A stretch of 24,544 bases of DNA from Daldinia sp. FL1419. Lineage: Eukaryota; Ascomycota; Sordariomycetes; Xylariales; Hypoxylaceae. The position numbers and the translations under genes are program-made. The stretch spans positions 1-24,544 of the forward strand of contig MU623630.1 in the NCBI GenBank assembly GCA_025201765.1, in the 5' to 3' direction. The notes beneath the pieces are model-generated. The model had not been told where the DNA came from and did not search any database. It saw only the letters and a program-made list of their open reading frames with translations. Of the stretch, positions 1 to 10,076 are shown piece by piece (within the stretch, counting starts at the first letter, position 1; every line of letters starts with the position of its first letter).

Positions 1-1478
1 ATTATAAAATTTTTATTATTAATAAAATTATAATAAATAAATTATTTATTATAATTAATAATTTAATTTATTAAAATTTTATAAAATATAAATAAATTAC
101 TTAAAATATTTTAATAAATAAAATTTATATTATAATATATAATATAAATATAATTATTATAATTAAAATAATAATAATATTTATATTTAATAAACTCCAA
201 TTCCTTATAATATCTATAATTATATATATTAATTCATTCTTACTCTATAAATATCTTATTAAATTTAAAATAATAAAAGAAAAATAATTAATAATAAATA
301 TTATATTATTGCAATAATTTTATAAATAATCAAAAATTAATAATATATAATAAATTTATAAATAAAATAATTTAATTAATATAATAACAAAATCTAATAC
401 CAATAAAACCCTCACAACATTCATCAATACCAATTATTTTACGTTGAAATTACAAAGTTAAATTAAATAAACCTAAATAATATAAATAATATTAATTACT
501 TCCTTCAATTAATTTAATAATTTAAATAAACAAATAAATATAATTTTTAAAAGAAAGAAATTATTAAATAAAATTATACATTATTATATATTTTAAAATA
601 ATCAATCATTATACTTTTAAATAAAATTCAAACCATTAATTTATAAATTCTTATTTTTCATTTATTAATAAAACCTTTTTAATTATCTTTATATATTTTA
701 TTAATATTTTATTAATAAAACATACCTAATTCTAAAATACCCCAAATTATTCATATTAATCTTAAAAACCATTAATTTATAATATTATAACATTATTTAT
801 TCTATTAGAACATTAATTTAATATCTTTTAAAATATAAATTTATATTATTTTATAAAAGAATTATTAATTAATTTAATATAAATAGGAATAAAAGGAAGA
901 TTATAAAAAAAGATTAATTTTAATATATTTAAATATTTAAAATTGTGATTTCAATTAGTATTTGTATAAAATAAGATTACAATATTATATAACTTTGTAA
1001 AAAAAGAAAAATTATTAGTGTAAGAATGTTAATTATATGATCATAATAATATAAACCTATTTTAATCCTATATTTAATTTTACGTATTTTAATCTCTAAC
1101 TAAAATACATTCTTTTTTAAAATAATTACTTTTAATTGAATATATTTGAATACCCTTATTTTTACTATTATATATAATGGTACCTTATCCATCCAACAAT
1201 TTTAGGTATATTAAAATTGACTTAAAATTTCAGAATTAAATTGATATCTTTTATTCTTTATTTTCTTAGTGTTTATTTTCTTTTACTTAAAACTATAATT
1301 ACCCTAATTAAATAATATTAATTTTAATTAATATAATATAAATGATATTAGTCATATTTTTTTTTAATCTTTATATATTTTAATTTTAATTAATATTGAT
1401 TTTAATAATAATAATCCTAATAGATGTTGTTCTAAAACTAAAGTATTACAGCTATTTGAAGATTTTAGGTAATTGCTA
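1..1478. other. AT-rich DNA, nothing recognised
   Basis: Very AT-rich sequence with stops in all frames and no recognisable protein motif, RNA gene or terminal repeat. A slightly less AT-rich patch lies around 389-460, and a few GC-bearing words occur around 1180-1210, but neither could be assigned. It is probably older RIP-decayed repeat DNA, by analogy with the rest of the window. Confidence 0.6.
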
Positions 1479-1878
1479 CTAAATAGGAACTTTGATAGCT
1501 CTTATAAGATATACCTTATACTTTAATTAATCTATAATAACCAAAAACTATATGAATTTAAGGATATAAGGTGACTATATCTTAATAAAAATATTGAAAT
1601 AATTAAATAAATGAATTATTATATAAGATTATTCTGCAATAATAATGTGTATAATAAGATTATAAACTTAAAAGAATGTATATTATCTATATGAAACTAT
1701 ATAGAAACGATTCCTAATAAATTATATATAATTTGAATTAATTAGGTAAGAAAATAACTTTTAAAAGCCTATATATATCCAAATAAGTATATATAAACTT
1801 TATAGGGGGGGGTTGTTCCATAGATTAATAGATCTTCCAAAGTAGCTCCTATTACCTAATCACATTATACCAATTCAA
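1479..1878 (-). mobile_element. TTGAA element, full-length copy, decayed
   Basis: A ~400 bp copy of the window's commonest repeat, in minus orientation. It starts with a mutated terminus (CTAAATAGG for TTGAATAGG) and the hairpin-forming module related to AGGAGCTCTGATAGCTCCT. It continues through the GGATATAAGGTGACTATATC module and ends in ATTCAA. The dinucleotide TA flanks both ends (1477-1478 and 1879-1880). An 8-base G run at about 1805-1812 corresponds to the C runs of the plus-strand copies. No coding capacity is seen. Termini and TA flanks suggest a non-autonomous Tc1/mariner-type MITE, which is inference. Confidence 0.75.
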
Positions 1879-2061
1879 TATAAGTTTATATATAGAATTA
1901 AAATAGGTTTTATCCTATTATAATTATATAATTAATATTCCCTTATTAGTAATTTTATTTTTGTTGAATTATATGATATTGTAGGTCTGCACCAGCTAAA
2001 ATCATAATTTTAGAGCATTTAAATATGTTAAGATTAGTTTTTTTTTATGATTTTCCCTTTA

Positions 2062-2521
2062 CCTTAAGTTTTCTTAAGGTTTTATATTGGAAGATTATTG
2101 ACATAAATAGAGAAAAAAATGACCTTATTAAGTATATTAACCCCTTAAATTGACCTTATAATTTTTAAATCTTTAATAATATCATAAACCTATTTTTTAA
2201 TATTTTATTAATTTTCTTTATATCTTTCAATATATTAAAACATTTTTTAAAATTAAAAAAGCTTGGATCTTGAAGGTTTTATAAATCCTTTAAATTTTAT
2301 GAATTAAATATATGAGCCTTTTTCTGATTGGCCAGCCTTGCCAGCCTTTTCTGATTGACTAGCCTTGCACCCAGCCACATCCTAGCTGATTGGCCACAGC
2401 CTCATCAGCCTTACACCCAGCCACCTCCTAGCTCATCAGCCACATCCTAGTTGATCAGCCACTAGCACTAACTTCATCAACCTTTTTCTAATCAACCAGC
2501 CTCATCAGCCTTGCATCCAAC
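2062..2521 (+). repeat. Repeat block with CCAGCC/ATTGG minisatellite, left part (interrupted copy)
   Basis: The block opens with a perfect palindrome, CCTTAAG-TTTT-CTTAAGG (2062-2079). AT-rich sequence follows, then about 200 bp of degenerate short repeats (2320-2521) built from words such as CTGATTGGCCAGCC, CAGCCTTGCACCCAGCCAC and ATCCTAGCTGATCAGCC. It is collinear with 17901-18374, the second copy being richer in T and A at the same sites. The retrotransposon at 2522-8119 splits it; it resumes at 8120-8160. No coding capacity is recognised, and the nature of the parent element is unknown. Confidence 0.75.
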
Positions 2522-2731
2522 TGTGCGTTTAGGTAGTTTCACCTGAGACTCAGGGCATCAATTATCATATAATAATTAAGGTTTAAATAAATCTGTACTA
2601 ATGATGAATTAATTGTATATTTTTTAAGAATCTATATTAAGTTTGTGGCATAAATATTTATATTAAATCTAACCCTAGGTAATATACAATTTTGCTAGGC
2701 CAGATGGTTTATGCTTCCAACAAGATCCACA
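2522..2731 (-). repeat. 3' LTR of the gypsy element
   Basis: 210 bp. On the minus strand it begins TGTGGATCTTGTTGGAAGC and ends AACGCACA, the usual TG..CA arrangement. It aligns over its full length, without gaps, to 7910-8119. I count about 35 differences, all transitions. This copy kept many G and C bases near 2522-2556 that are A or T in the other LTR, while the reverse holds near 2685-2715, so the two copies were mutated independently. Confidence 0.9.
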
Positions 2732-2746
2732 CCATCCTCTTTGTTC
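2732..2746 (-). other. Polypurine tract
   Basis: On the minus strand the bases directly before the 3' LTR read GAACAAAGAGGATGG, almost all purine. This is where the plus-strand primer of LTR-retrotransposon reverse transcription lies. Its position at the inner edge of the LTR independently supports the minus orientation. Confidence 0.75.
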
Positions 2747-3499
2747 TAAAATACTTATCCTTAAATATTACATATAATTTTCTTAATTAATTTATATATT
2801 AATATTTTATTTATATTGTTAAATGTGCAAGCCTAGTTCTCTTTTACTTTAGCATATGTTTATTAATATATCATATATTTTATATTAAATATCCATTATT
2901 AATATAAACTAAAAATAAATTTGTACCATTATATTTATTTTGCAACTCTATACCTCTAAAACTTTAAATCTTATATATATTATTTAAATAATAACTTATT
3001 ACAACCCAAAAACCATCATAATAAGGTTCATATTTAAATGTTCATTAACATACTCACAATATCCAATCTCCAAATATATAAATTTATATTAAGCCTTTCT
3101 TTTCTTACAAATAAATATATATTTAATCCTTAAATAACCTAACATTATTAAATTAATTATAAATCAATAAAACCTTATATTTTATAACTAATTCAATTAT
3201 AAATACCTTTTTTTCCTCTTTATTAATTTTATAATTATATTTAACAAAATTGGGGGGTTGTTAGAATTATAACAACTATATATTAAATAAAAAGAAATAA
3301 CTATTATATCCTCCTTATTTTAAAATATAATTATAAATTATTAACATATATTTAAATAATTCAATTAAAGAAATTATAAATAAATTTATATAATACTTTT
3401 AAAATATAATTTATTTAATATCCCTATTTACCTTTTTTACCTTTCCATTAACTTTAAAACGTAATAAAATAACTATCTTAATTATAAATCCACAACTCT

Positions 3500-4060
3500 T
3501 AATCCATTATTCAACATTATAGCTTATAAAATTGCCTGCGTTATTGCTGATCTATTTTTGTGGGTAATTAAAAATATTATTAATTAATTCCAACAACAAT
3601 ATATAATTAATAAACAATATACTTAATACAATTATAATTATAATCCATCCCATAATATATTTAACAACTATTAATATCATAACAATATATATTAATATAT
3701 AATCAATTGCCCACCTAATTAAAAATATAAATGATTAAATAGATTATAAATTAGGTAGTATAGGATCTGGTTTCTTCATTAATTAACAATTAAAACATTT
3801 TATTATTATTTTTTACATAATTAATATTAAATTTAAATATTAATACTCCTTTAATACTTCTCATTAAAACACTCCCACAATAAGATATCCATAATTTATA
3901 TACAACAAACACATATAAACTAACAACTCATCATAATTCAACACCTTTTAAAAAATTACTACTTTATAAATTAATCCTACTATATGTGGTAAGTTACCAA
4001 ATACTTATTCATACATTAAAACTTTATACAATCTACCTCTATATACCACAAAATGATTAT
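3500..4060 (-). pseudogene. Relic of Ty3/gypsy integrase
   Basis: Read on the minus strand, 4016-4053 gives VVYRGRLYKVL, like the 'Y(R/K)GRLYVP' segment ahead of the zinc-binding region of gypsy integrases. About 3525-3560 reads like the 'LP..I.SDRG.QF' segment around the second catalytic Asp, after one frame change. The sequence between them is hydrophobic and can be aligned loosely with the 'DFI..LP' and 'ILVVVDR' region. Stops and frameshifts are frequent. It lies downstream of RNase H as expected. The open stretch on the opposite strand (3986-4186) is an artefact. The N- and C-terminal limits are not resolved. Confidence 0.65.
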
Positions 4061-4214
4061 AAATCCATTTTTTTTCAAAATATGGAAATTGCTTTGCATT
4101 TAATTTTAAATATTTATATACTACCTATAAATCAAATTAATTCAACTTGTATAAATGTTTCACAATACATTATTGTTTCTTATTAACTACCAAATAAAAT
4201 TTAATATACACCAT

Positions 4215-4600
4215 CTCCAACAATTTAAACAAATAATTAACCAAAATATTAACTTTTCCTAATCTATAAATAATATATATACTATAATACTTAATAAAAT
4301 TGAAAAAATATAAAATTTGAACTAACTATTTAACCTTATTATTGATCATTTTTAACAATTTATAATCTATAATTACAATAACATTACCTCCCTTAACCCA
4401 ATAATATTAATATTATAACAAAAATATAATTCCAAATAATTCTTATTTTTATACTAAATAATATTATTATATTACTATTAGGGTTTTAAAGAAGTAGGTT
4501 ATTAAATATAAAATTTGTTAATCACTATATAAATGAAATTATAATAACATTATTCCTACATACCCTTTACTAACATCTAATTCCAATATAATAAATAATT
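4215..4600 (-). pseudogene. Relic of Ty3/gypsy RNase H
   Basis: Minus-strand 4545-4591 reads ILELDVSKGYVGIML, matching the family's 'ETDAS..(A/Y)(I/V)GA.L' block with the first catalytic Asp in place. Minus-strand 4220-4270 reads RLGKVNILVNYLFKL, matching 'YRPGK.N..ADALSR', with H, P and A codons changed by transitions. In between, an IDYKLL segment matches 'TDHK.L'. Internal stops make it non-functional. It sits between the RT and integrase relics as in intact elements. Confidence 0.8.
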
Positions 4601-4689
4601 TTTAATTAAACCATCATATCACAAATATAATAATAATACATTTATATATTTTATACCATACTTATTCAACTTCTTTCATTAACTTAACC

Positions 4690-5560
4690 AATATATTCTT
4701 CTACTAACCTTTTGTTAAAACTATCAGTGATACAATAAAATGTAAATATTTGTTAATAAAATTCCTAAAATAACTTATAATATTAATAAATACTTATATT
4801 TCTGTTATAATTTAAGGTATAAGATGTTCCCAAATAACTACAACCTTAATTAAATTAGTTTTAATACTTTATTCTAAAATAATGAAATTTAGGAATACAC
4901 CTTTTTATATAAATAAAAGACTCTTTTCACTATTAACAAATATACTATAATCCATCAATTATTAAAATATAAGTATTATCTATTTATATAATTGTTCTTT
5001 AATATTAACCTATATATAAATATTATTAAAAATGTCTATTAGCCATTTATAAAATTTACTTAAGATTTTGTTAATAAATATTTAAAATATTGTTAGTGCA
5101 TTAGTTAATTCAAATAGCATAACTATTTATTTAAATATTCTAAATAATGTTATGAATGTAGTTTTTTTGTAATCTTCTGTATAGATGTGTAATTACCAAA
5201 AACTATCCTTTAAATTAATAAATATTATTTATTTATGATCCGTTGTTTTTTATATTTAATCCTAAAGATTAAACAATAAATGAACATTCTTTTTAATCTA
5301 TTTGTTTATTTTATAATAATTGCAGTAAAAGTGCTAAATCATGTTTAAATTATCTTTCTTTAATATTATTATTTGGTTTGGGGTCTTTTTAAGTGTTAAA
5401 AAAGATGGAGATACCTATGGACTTTTGTTCCGGCATATGATTTTGCCCTTATGCTTCTTAATAAATTCCTGTAAGGTTTGTTTCTATTAAAGATTGTATT
5501 ATTATAAAAGCAATTTAATTAATGAATTATTATTTATATTAATTTTGTATTTTATTTTAA
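4690..5560 (-). pseudogene. Relic of Ty3/gypsy reverse transcriptase
   Basis: Going 5' to 3' on the minus strand: about 5418-5477 reads LQEFIKKHKGKIICRNKSP, matching the 'GFIRPSKSPAG.P' entry of gypsy RT. The following LTLKK matches 'LFV.KKD'. About 5091-5123 reads IVMLFELTNAL, matching 'VMPFGLTNAP', with an INKIL segment next. About 4706-4790 reads FINIISYFRNFINKY, matching 'FLGF.N(F/Y)YRRFI..(Y/F)S' at the RT/RNase H connection. Spacing is close to that of intact RTs. Most deviations are P-to-L, G-to-E or Q-to-stop, what G:C to A:T transitions produce. The catalytic YxDD box is not preserved legibly. Confidence 0.85.
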
Positions 5561-7909
5561 TTTAGATATTTACATAGCATTTTAATGAATTAAATAATAT
5601 TATAAATTTAATTTTATATTTTTATAAGTATATTTGAATTTTAAAATTATTTACCAATATATTCTTATATTATTTAATATATTTAAATATATTACTTATT
5701 TTATATATAATCTCCATTATAATATAAGTTGGAGGATTTTATATAAATTTAATAATTAACCTACCCTTATATCTTATAAGTTTCAAAAATTAATCCCAAT
5801 GTGGTCCATTATAAAAGATACCTTATTTATGGAAAACTTTTTTATTAATAGTAAAATTGTTGGAAAATATACCATCAAATATAACACTTGTTAAAATAAT
5901 AAAAATAACATTATAATTATTTTTAATCTTAAATTTATTATATATAATAATATTATATAAAATACACAATCCTCCACCATTAATTCTAATTATAATAGAT
6001 GGATTAAATAATTTATAAATTTGTATTTTAATTACAAAAAATTCTAAAATATAACAAAAAGAATATCTATAATTAAAAAAGATTAAAAAATTATAACCAT
6101 TATATATATATGCTTTAAAAATGTTATAATCTTTACTATAACCTTCTTATACAAATTTATTTTATTTTGATTATAATTTTTTACCAACATTCACTACCAC
6201 CCAATAAACATAATACCTTTATTTATTTTTAACCTTAAAATAATCAAATAATTTTAATAATTATGCCTCAAAAGACTCCTCATCAAATAAACTAACTTAT
6301 ATTTAATTATCATTTTTATCACCATTGTCATCTATTACAATATATATTTTTTTACCATTTTTGTACTTCTAATTTAACGCACCTTTAATTTGTTTAACAA
6401 AATATATATATTTCTTATCATCTTTGTATAATATGTTTTTTAAAATGATTTTTTTGCTTCTGTTATTATTGTTATAGGGTTTTTATTTATAATCTTTAGT
6501 TTAGTAACCTTTTTTATAATATATATAATAAAATTTATTTTTAACTCTAATTGTATAACCATCTTCCTTAACTACATAAATTTCTTTATTATTATTTTAA
6601 AAATCTAAAATAACAGCCTTTTATGTAGTAATTAAAATAGATTTACATATGTTTAACAATACTATTTTAATATTACCAAATTTATTTTAAATAATATTTA
6701 AAATATTTAACTTGTAAAATAGTGTAATAATACCTTATAATTTAATTATAGTTATTGGTGTATTGTAGATCTTACTTTTTATAATTATTTACATTATTAT
6801 AGTGGTTTAGCAGATTATTTCTTCCACCATTTCTTAAATAAACCATCCTAACATATAATCTTAATATATTTATCAAACACTAAAAATATATATATATAAA
6901 AAATATATTAATATCTTACAAATTTAGAATATATTACAATCTAAAATAAGGAATCTATAAAAATTATTATATATACATCTTATAAAATTAATTATAATTT
7001 TATTTTAATAAAGTAAAAAAGTTAAGAACATAATAATTGGGTTAAATAACATATAATAAGCATTAAAAACTTATATAATTGCCTCTATAAAAATCAACCA
7101 ATTAAATAAGGCTTATTACACCTATTTAACAATCTATTAAAAATTTCTAATTAATTCAATTAACATTCTAATTATTTATAATTTATAGGGTATTAAAATT
7201 ATTTTTAATTAATCTTACATATTATATAATTTATTAAATATTATATTATTAATTTATGTTAATTTAAAATATAATGGGAATACAACCTTATTCTTTACCT
7301 TGTAATAAAAAAAATGGTTGGCTTCTATTGTTAAAACAATATTAAATCACATTTTTTTTATTTTTTATTTTTATTGGATCATATTAATAATTGAGAAATC
7401 CATTTAATTAAAATTAATTTAATTATTTGTAAATTGGTTTTAAATAATTTAATATATTGGATTTGGTACGTTAATTATAGTAGTTGATGTATTAACTTTA
7501 CCCTTGTTGATTACACTTTTGCCTTTATTAAATTGGTTAAACTTATGTATTAATTGGGTAAATTATATTTCCATATGGTTTTAGAAGGTTTGGAAATTGT
7601 TATTTTATATGCAATTGTTAATTACACTCTGTACTGCATTAGCCATAATATCCAGGTATTTATTTATAACTAATATTATAGTTTTTAAACTATAACTACT
7701 AATAGGGTTAATAAATAGGTTAGTAATAATCCTAGAGGACTCTCTGTTTTTATTTTTGGATATTATATTTAATTGTAATAATATAATTAAGTAATAAGAA
7801 TTTTTAATAAAAAAAATATATATATTTTTAATTATTCTTAATATATAAACACTTAAAAACAATTAATTAAATTATTTGCTTTAATAATTTACTAATATAA
7901 ATAATTATT
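5561..7909 (-). pseudogene. Expected gag-protease part of the gypsy element, unreadable
   Basis: By position, gag, protease and the primer binding site should lie here, between the 5' LTR and RT. I could not identify a protease DSG/DTG motif or a primer binding site. A run of acidic codons on the minus strand near 6255-6310 and a weak Cys-containing segment near 6370-6400 could be the remains of the gag nucleocapsid region, but this is guesswork. The one longer open stretch on the minus strand (7605-7862, 85 codons) resembles nothing I recognise and is probably chance. Confidence 0.4.
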
Positions 7910-8119
7910 TGTACATTTAAATAATTTTACCTAAAATTTGGGATACCAATTATCATATAATAACTAAAATTTAAATAAATCTATACTAATAATAAACTAA
8001 TTATATATTTTTTAAGAATCTATATTAGGTTTGTGGCGTAGATATTTATACTAAATCTAACCCTAGACAATATACAATTCTGCCAGGCCAGGTGATCCGT
8101 GCTTCCAACAAGATCCACA
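7910..8119 (-). repeat. 5' LTR of the gypsy element
   Basis: 210 bp partner of 2522-2731, equal in length and gap-free in alignment. It lies upstream of the minus-strand pol relics, so it is the promoter-bearing LTR. The outer edge is GATCCACA at 8112-8119, and the inner edge begins TGTACATTTAAATAA at 7910, a transition-mutated form of TGTGCGTTTAGGTAG in the other LTR. Confidence 0.9.
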
Positions 8120-8160
8120 CAGCCACCTCCTAATTGATTAGCCTTATATTTAACCATATA
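8120..8160 (+). repeat. Right-hand remainder of the interrupted repeat block
   Basis: The sequence CAGCCACCTCCTAATTGATT and what follows continues the minisatellite broken at 2521. It aligns with 18371-18409 by transitions and one transversion. It begins with CAGC, the second copy of the retrotransposon target duplication, and runs directly into the TTGAA element at 8161, exactly as the paralogous block runs into its TTGAA element at 18410. Confidence 0.8.
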
Positions 8161-8545
8161 TTGAACTGGGGTAGTATAATTATGTAATAGGAGTTACCCT
8201 AAAGGATCTTATTGGGCCCCCCCTAAGGTTTATAAGCTCTTTTGGATATAAATAGGTCTTCAGGAACTGTTTTCTTGCCTGATCAGTTTAAGTTCTATAT
8301 AGTTCTTTAAAGATCATCTTTATAAAAATTTATATAAATAATATATATTTTTTAAATTTATAATTTGATTATACGTATTACTATTGTTAAATAATTATTT
8401 ATAATAACTTTTTTATTTAATTATTCTATTATATTCTTTAGGATATAAACACCTTATATATTCTGGCTTATACAACCTCTGACTTATTATAGGTTAATTG
8501 AAGTATAAGGCACATCCTGCAAGAGTTATTAGAGTTCCTGTTTAA
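8161..8545 (+). mobile_element. TTGAA element, full-length copy
   Basis: A 385 bp plus-orientation copy. It begins TTGAACTGGGGTAGTATAAT. It has a run of seven Cs near 8217-8223 and a TATA-like GGATATAAATAGG near 8234-8246. It ends with the module CACATCCTGCAAGAGTTATT and terminus TTTAA (decayed TTCAA). TA flanks both ends (8159-8160 and 8546-8547). There is no ORF. The termini are an imperfect inverted repeat (TTGAACTGGGG against TTGAATAGGAG). Confidence 0.8.
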
Positions 8546-8779
8546 TATTAAATTAGAATAATATAATTATATAATTGAAGTTACCTTTAAAAGCCTATTA
8601 ATTCCATAGAACAATCTTTATAAGCTTTGTTTAAGTATATATAGGCCTTGAAGAGTTGATTCTTGTCTAATCAGATCATATTCTTTATATAGAAGTCAAT
8701 TTCTCTATAACAGGAGCTCTAATAGCTCTTGCAGGATATACCTTGCACTTTAATTAACTTATAACAATCAGAGGTTGTA
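8546..8779. repeat. Truncated TTGAA copies, head to head
   Basis: About 8549-8704 is a plus-orientation 5' fragment: a decayed start, then TATATAGGCCTTGAAGAG and CTTGTCTAATCAG. It is abruptly joined at about 8705 to a minus-orientation end fragment (AACAGGAGCTCTAATAGCTC through GGTTGTAT). No open frame is present. The junctions suggest rearrangement or insertion of elements into one another. Confidence 0.65.
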
Positions 8780-9190
8780 TTGAATAAGAACTCTGATAGC
8801 TCCTGCAGGATATGCCTTATACTTCAATTAATTTATAACAAACCAGAGGTTATATAAATTAGAAGATACAAAATGACTATATCCTAAGGAGAATAAGCTG
8901 ATCAGGTAGAGAAACAAATTTATATAATTGCTTATTAATGGTAACACATTAAAAAGATATCTTTAAAGAAGAAATTAAAATTATATATTTTTGTATAAAG
9001 ATTCTATAAAGAAATTAAGCTATAGAACTTTATGTGCCTTCTCTGATCAGTAGAATCTGAAGAACCTGAATTCTCGAGGGCCTATTTATGTCCAAAAGAG
9101 TTGTGGAGATTTGGAAGGTCTAGTCCTAGGGGGGTTAATAAGGTCTTTACAAGATAATATCTATAACTTAATTATTTTATATTAATTCAA
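8780..9190 (-). mobile_element. TTGAA element, full-length copy
   Basis: A 411 bp minus-orientation copy. It starts TTGAATAAGAACTCTGATAG and contains CTCGAGGGCCTATTTATGTC (complement of the TATA-containing region). A G-rich tract lies at about 9128-9134, and the copy ends AATTCAA. TA flanks both ends (8778-8779 and 9191-9192). It is one of the better preserved copies, with many C and G bases kept. Confidence 0.8.
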
Positions 9191-9382
9191 TACAATCATT
9201 CTATTATTCTCTTTAAGATATAATAACTTTTCATCTTTAAATTTATATAATTTTAATTTATTATAAATTAATTAAAGTACAAGGCATATCCTGCAAGAAT
9301 TATTAAAATTTTTATTTAATGAAAATAAAGGATATAAAATGATTATATCCTGAGGAAGGTATTGAGATGATCGGGTAAGATA
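9191..9382. repeat. Fragments of TTGAA elements
   Basis: About 9195-9319 matches the 3' third of a plus copy (CATTCTATTATTCTCTTTAA through CAAGGCATATCCTGCAAG). About 9327-9380 matches the GGATATAAAGTGACTATATC and GATGATCGGGTAAGA modules of a minus copy. Both are incomplete. They fill the gap between two full minus copies. Confidence 0.6.
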
Positions 9383-9791
9383 TTGAACAGGAGCTCTGAT
9401 AGCTCCTGTAGGATATGCCCTGTACTTCAATTAACCTATAATAAGCCAAAGGCTATATAAGTTAGAAGATATAGGGTGACTATATCTTAAAGAAAGGAAT
9501 AAATTAATTGGATAAAAATATAAGTATATATAATTATTTGCCAATAATAATGTATTTTAAAAAGATATCTTTAAAGAAAAGATTAAAAACTATATATATT
9601 TATATAAAGATTTTATAGAAAGATTGAATTATAGAACTTAATGAACCTTTATTGATCAAATAAGAAAGATAACTTTCGAAGGCCTATTTATATCCAGAAG
9701 AGCTGTGGAGCCTTGGAGGGTCTAGCTCTAAGGAGGAGATAGGATCTCTACAGGGTAGTATCTATGACCTAATTGCTCTACACTGGTTCAA
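9383..9791 (-). mobile_element. TTGAA element, full-length copy
   Basis: A 409 bp minus copy and the clearest for defining the family. It starts TTGAACAGGAGCTCTGATAG and ends GGTTCAA, with TA on both sides. The inverted match extends outside the element (AGATATTGAAC at the left, GTTCAATATCT at the right). Near its start, AGGAGCT-CTGAT-AGCTCCT (9389-9407) is a perfect 7 bp stem with a 5 base loop. Confidence 0.85.
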
Positions 9792-10065
9792 TATCTAATA
9801 TAGGTAATTATTTACCAATAGTAACATTTTAAAAGAAGATATCTTTAAAAAAGAACTAAAAGAATATATTATTTATATAAAGGTTTTATAAAAGAATTGA
9901 TCTATAGAACCTGAAGAGTTTGAGCTGATCAGACAAGAAATACAATTCTCGAGGGCTTATTTATGTCCAAAAGAGCTGTGGAGACCTAGAAGGTTTGGCT
10001 CTATAAAGGCCAATAGGGTCTTTGCAAGGTAGCATCTATTACCCAATTACATTACCCCAGTTCAA
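9792..10065 (-). mobile_element. TTGAA element, truncated copy
   Basis: A minus copy lacking the hairpin-bearing end. It begins in the middle at about 9803 (GGTAATTATTTACC) and runs to the normal terminus CCCCAGTTCAA (10055-10065), followed by TA. It keeps the segment CTCGAGGGCTTATTTATGTC. It ends eleven bases before the 425 bp MITE. Confidence 0.75.
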
Positions 10066-10076
10066 TATAATATCTA

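Larger units (their letters stand above)
2522..8119 (-). mobile_element. Full-length Ty3/gypsy LTR retrotransposon, RIP-inactivated
   Basis: A 5,598 bp element on the minus strand. Two direct 210 bp LTRs bound it (2522-2731 and 7910-8119), each starting TGT and ending CACA on the plus strand. A purine tract abuts the downstream LTR. Between them, in correct minus-strand order, are relics of reverse transcriptase, RNase H and integrase; the RT-RNaseH-IN order defines Ty3/gypsy. The target duplication is CAAC (2518-2521) and CAGC (8120-8123), four bases differing by one transition. The paralogous block at 17901-18409 has a single CAAC at this point, i.e. the empty site. Every frame is full of stops, so the element cannot be autonomous. 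Confidence 0.9.

Noticed and set aside
1479..1878. TTGAA elements as solo LTRs (TG...CA ends, TATA-like box)
   Set aside because: Not excluded, but all seven full copies have TA directly outside both ends, which fits a TA-targeting DNA element better than random LTR target duplications, and no matching retrotransposon body is seen.
2320..2521. CRISPR-like array
   Set aside because: Repeat words are irregular in length and spacing with no constant repeat/spacer alternation; it is a degenerate minisatellite.
3986..4186. 66-codon plus-strand ORF
   Set aside because: It lies opposite the integrase relic of a minus-strand retrotransposon; its residues are AT-driven (I, N, Y, L) with no motif.
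5340..5610. Apparent plus-strand gypsy RT (KKDGD... and a VMPFGLTN-like reading of TTCCGGCATATGATTTTGCC)
   Set aside because: The same bases read better on the minus strand as the IRxSKSP...KK entry of RT, in frame order and at the right distance from the VMxFxLTNA motif at 5091-5123. The plus reading needs frame changes and would imply a second, abutting element.
7605..7862. 85-codon minus-strand ORF
   Set aside because: It is in the gag position and orientation, but no gag feature is visible and the composition is what AT-rich DNA gives by chance.
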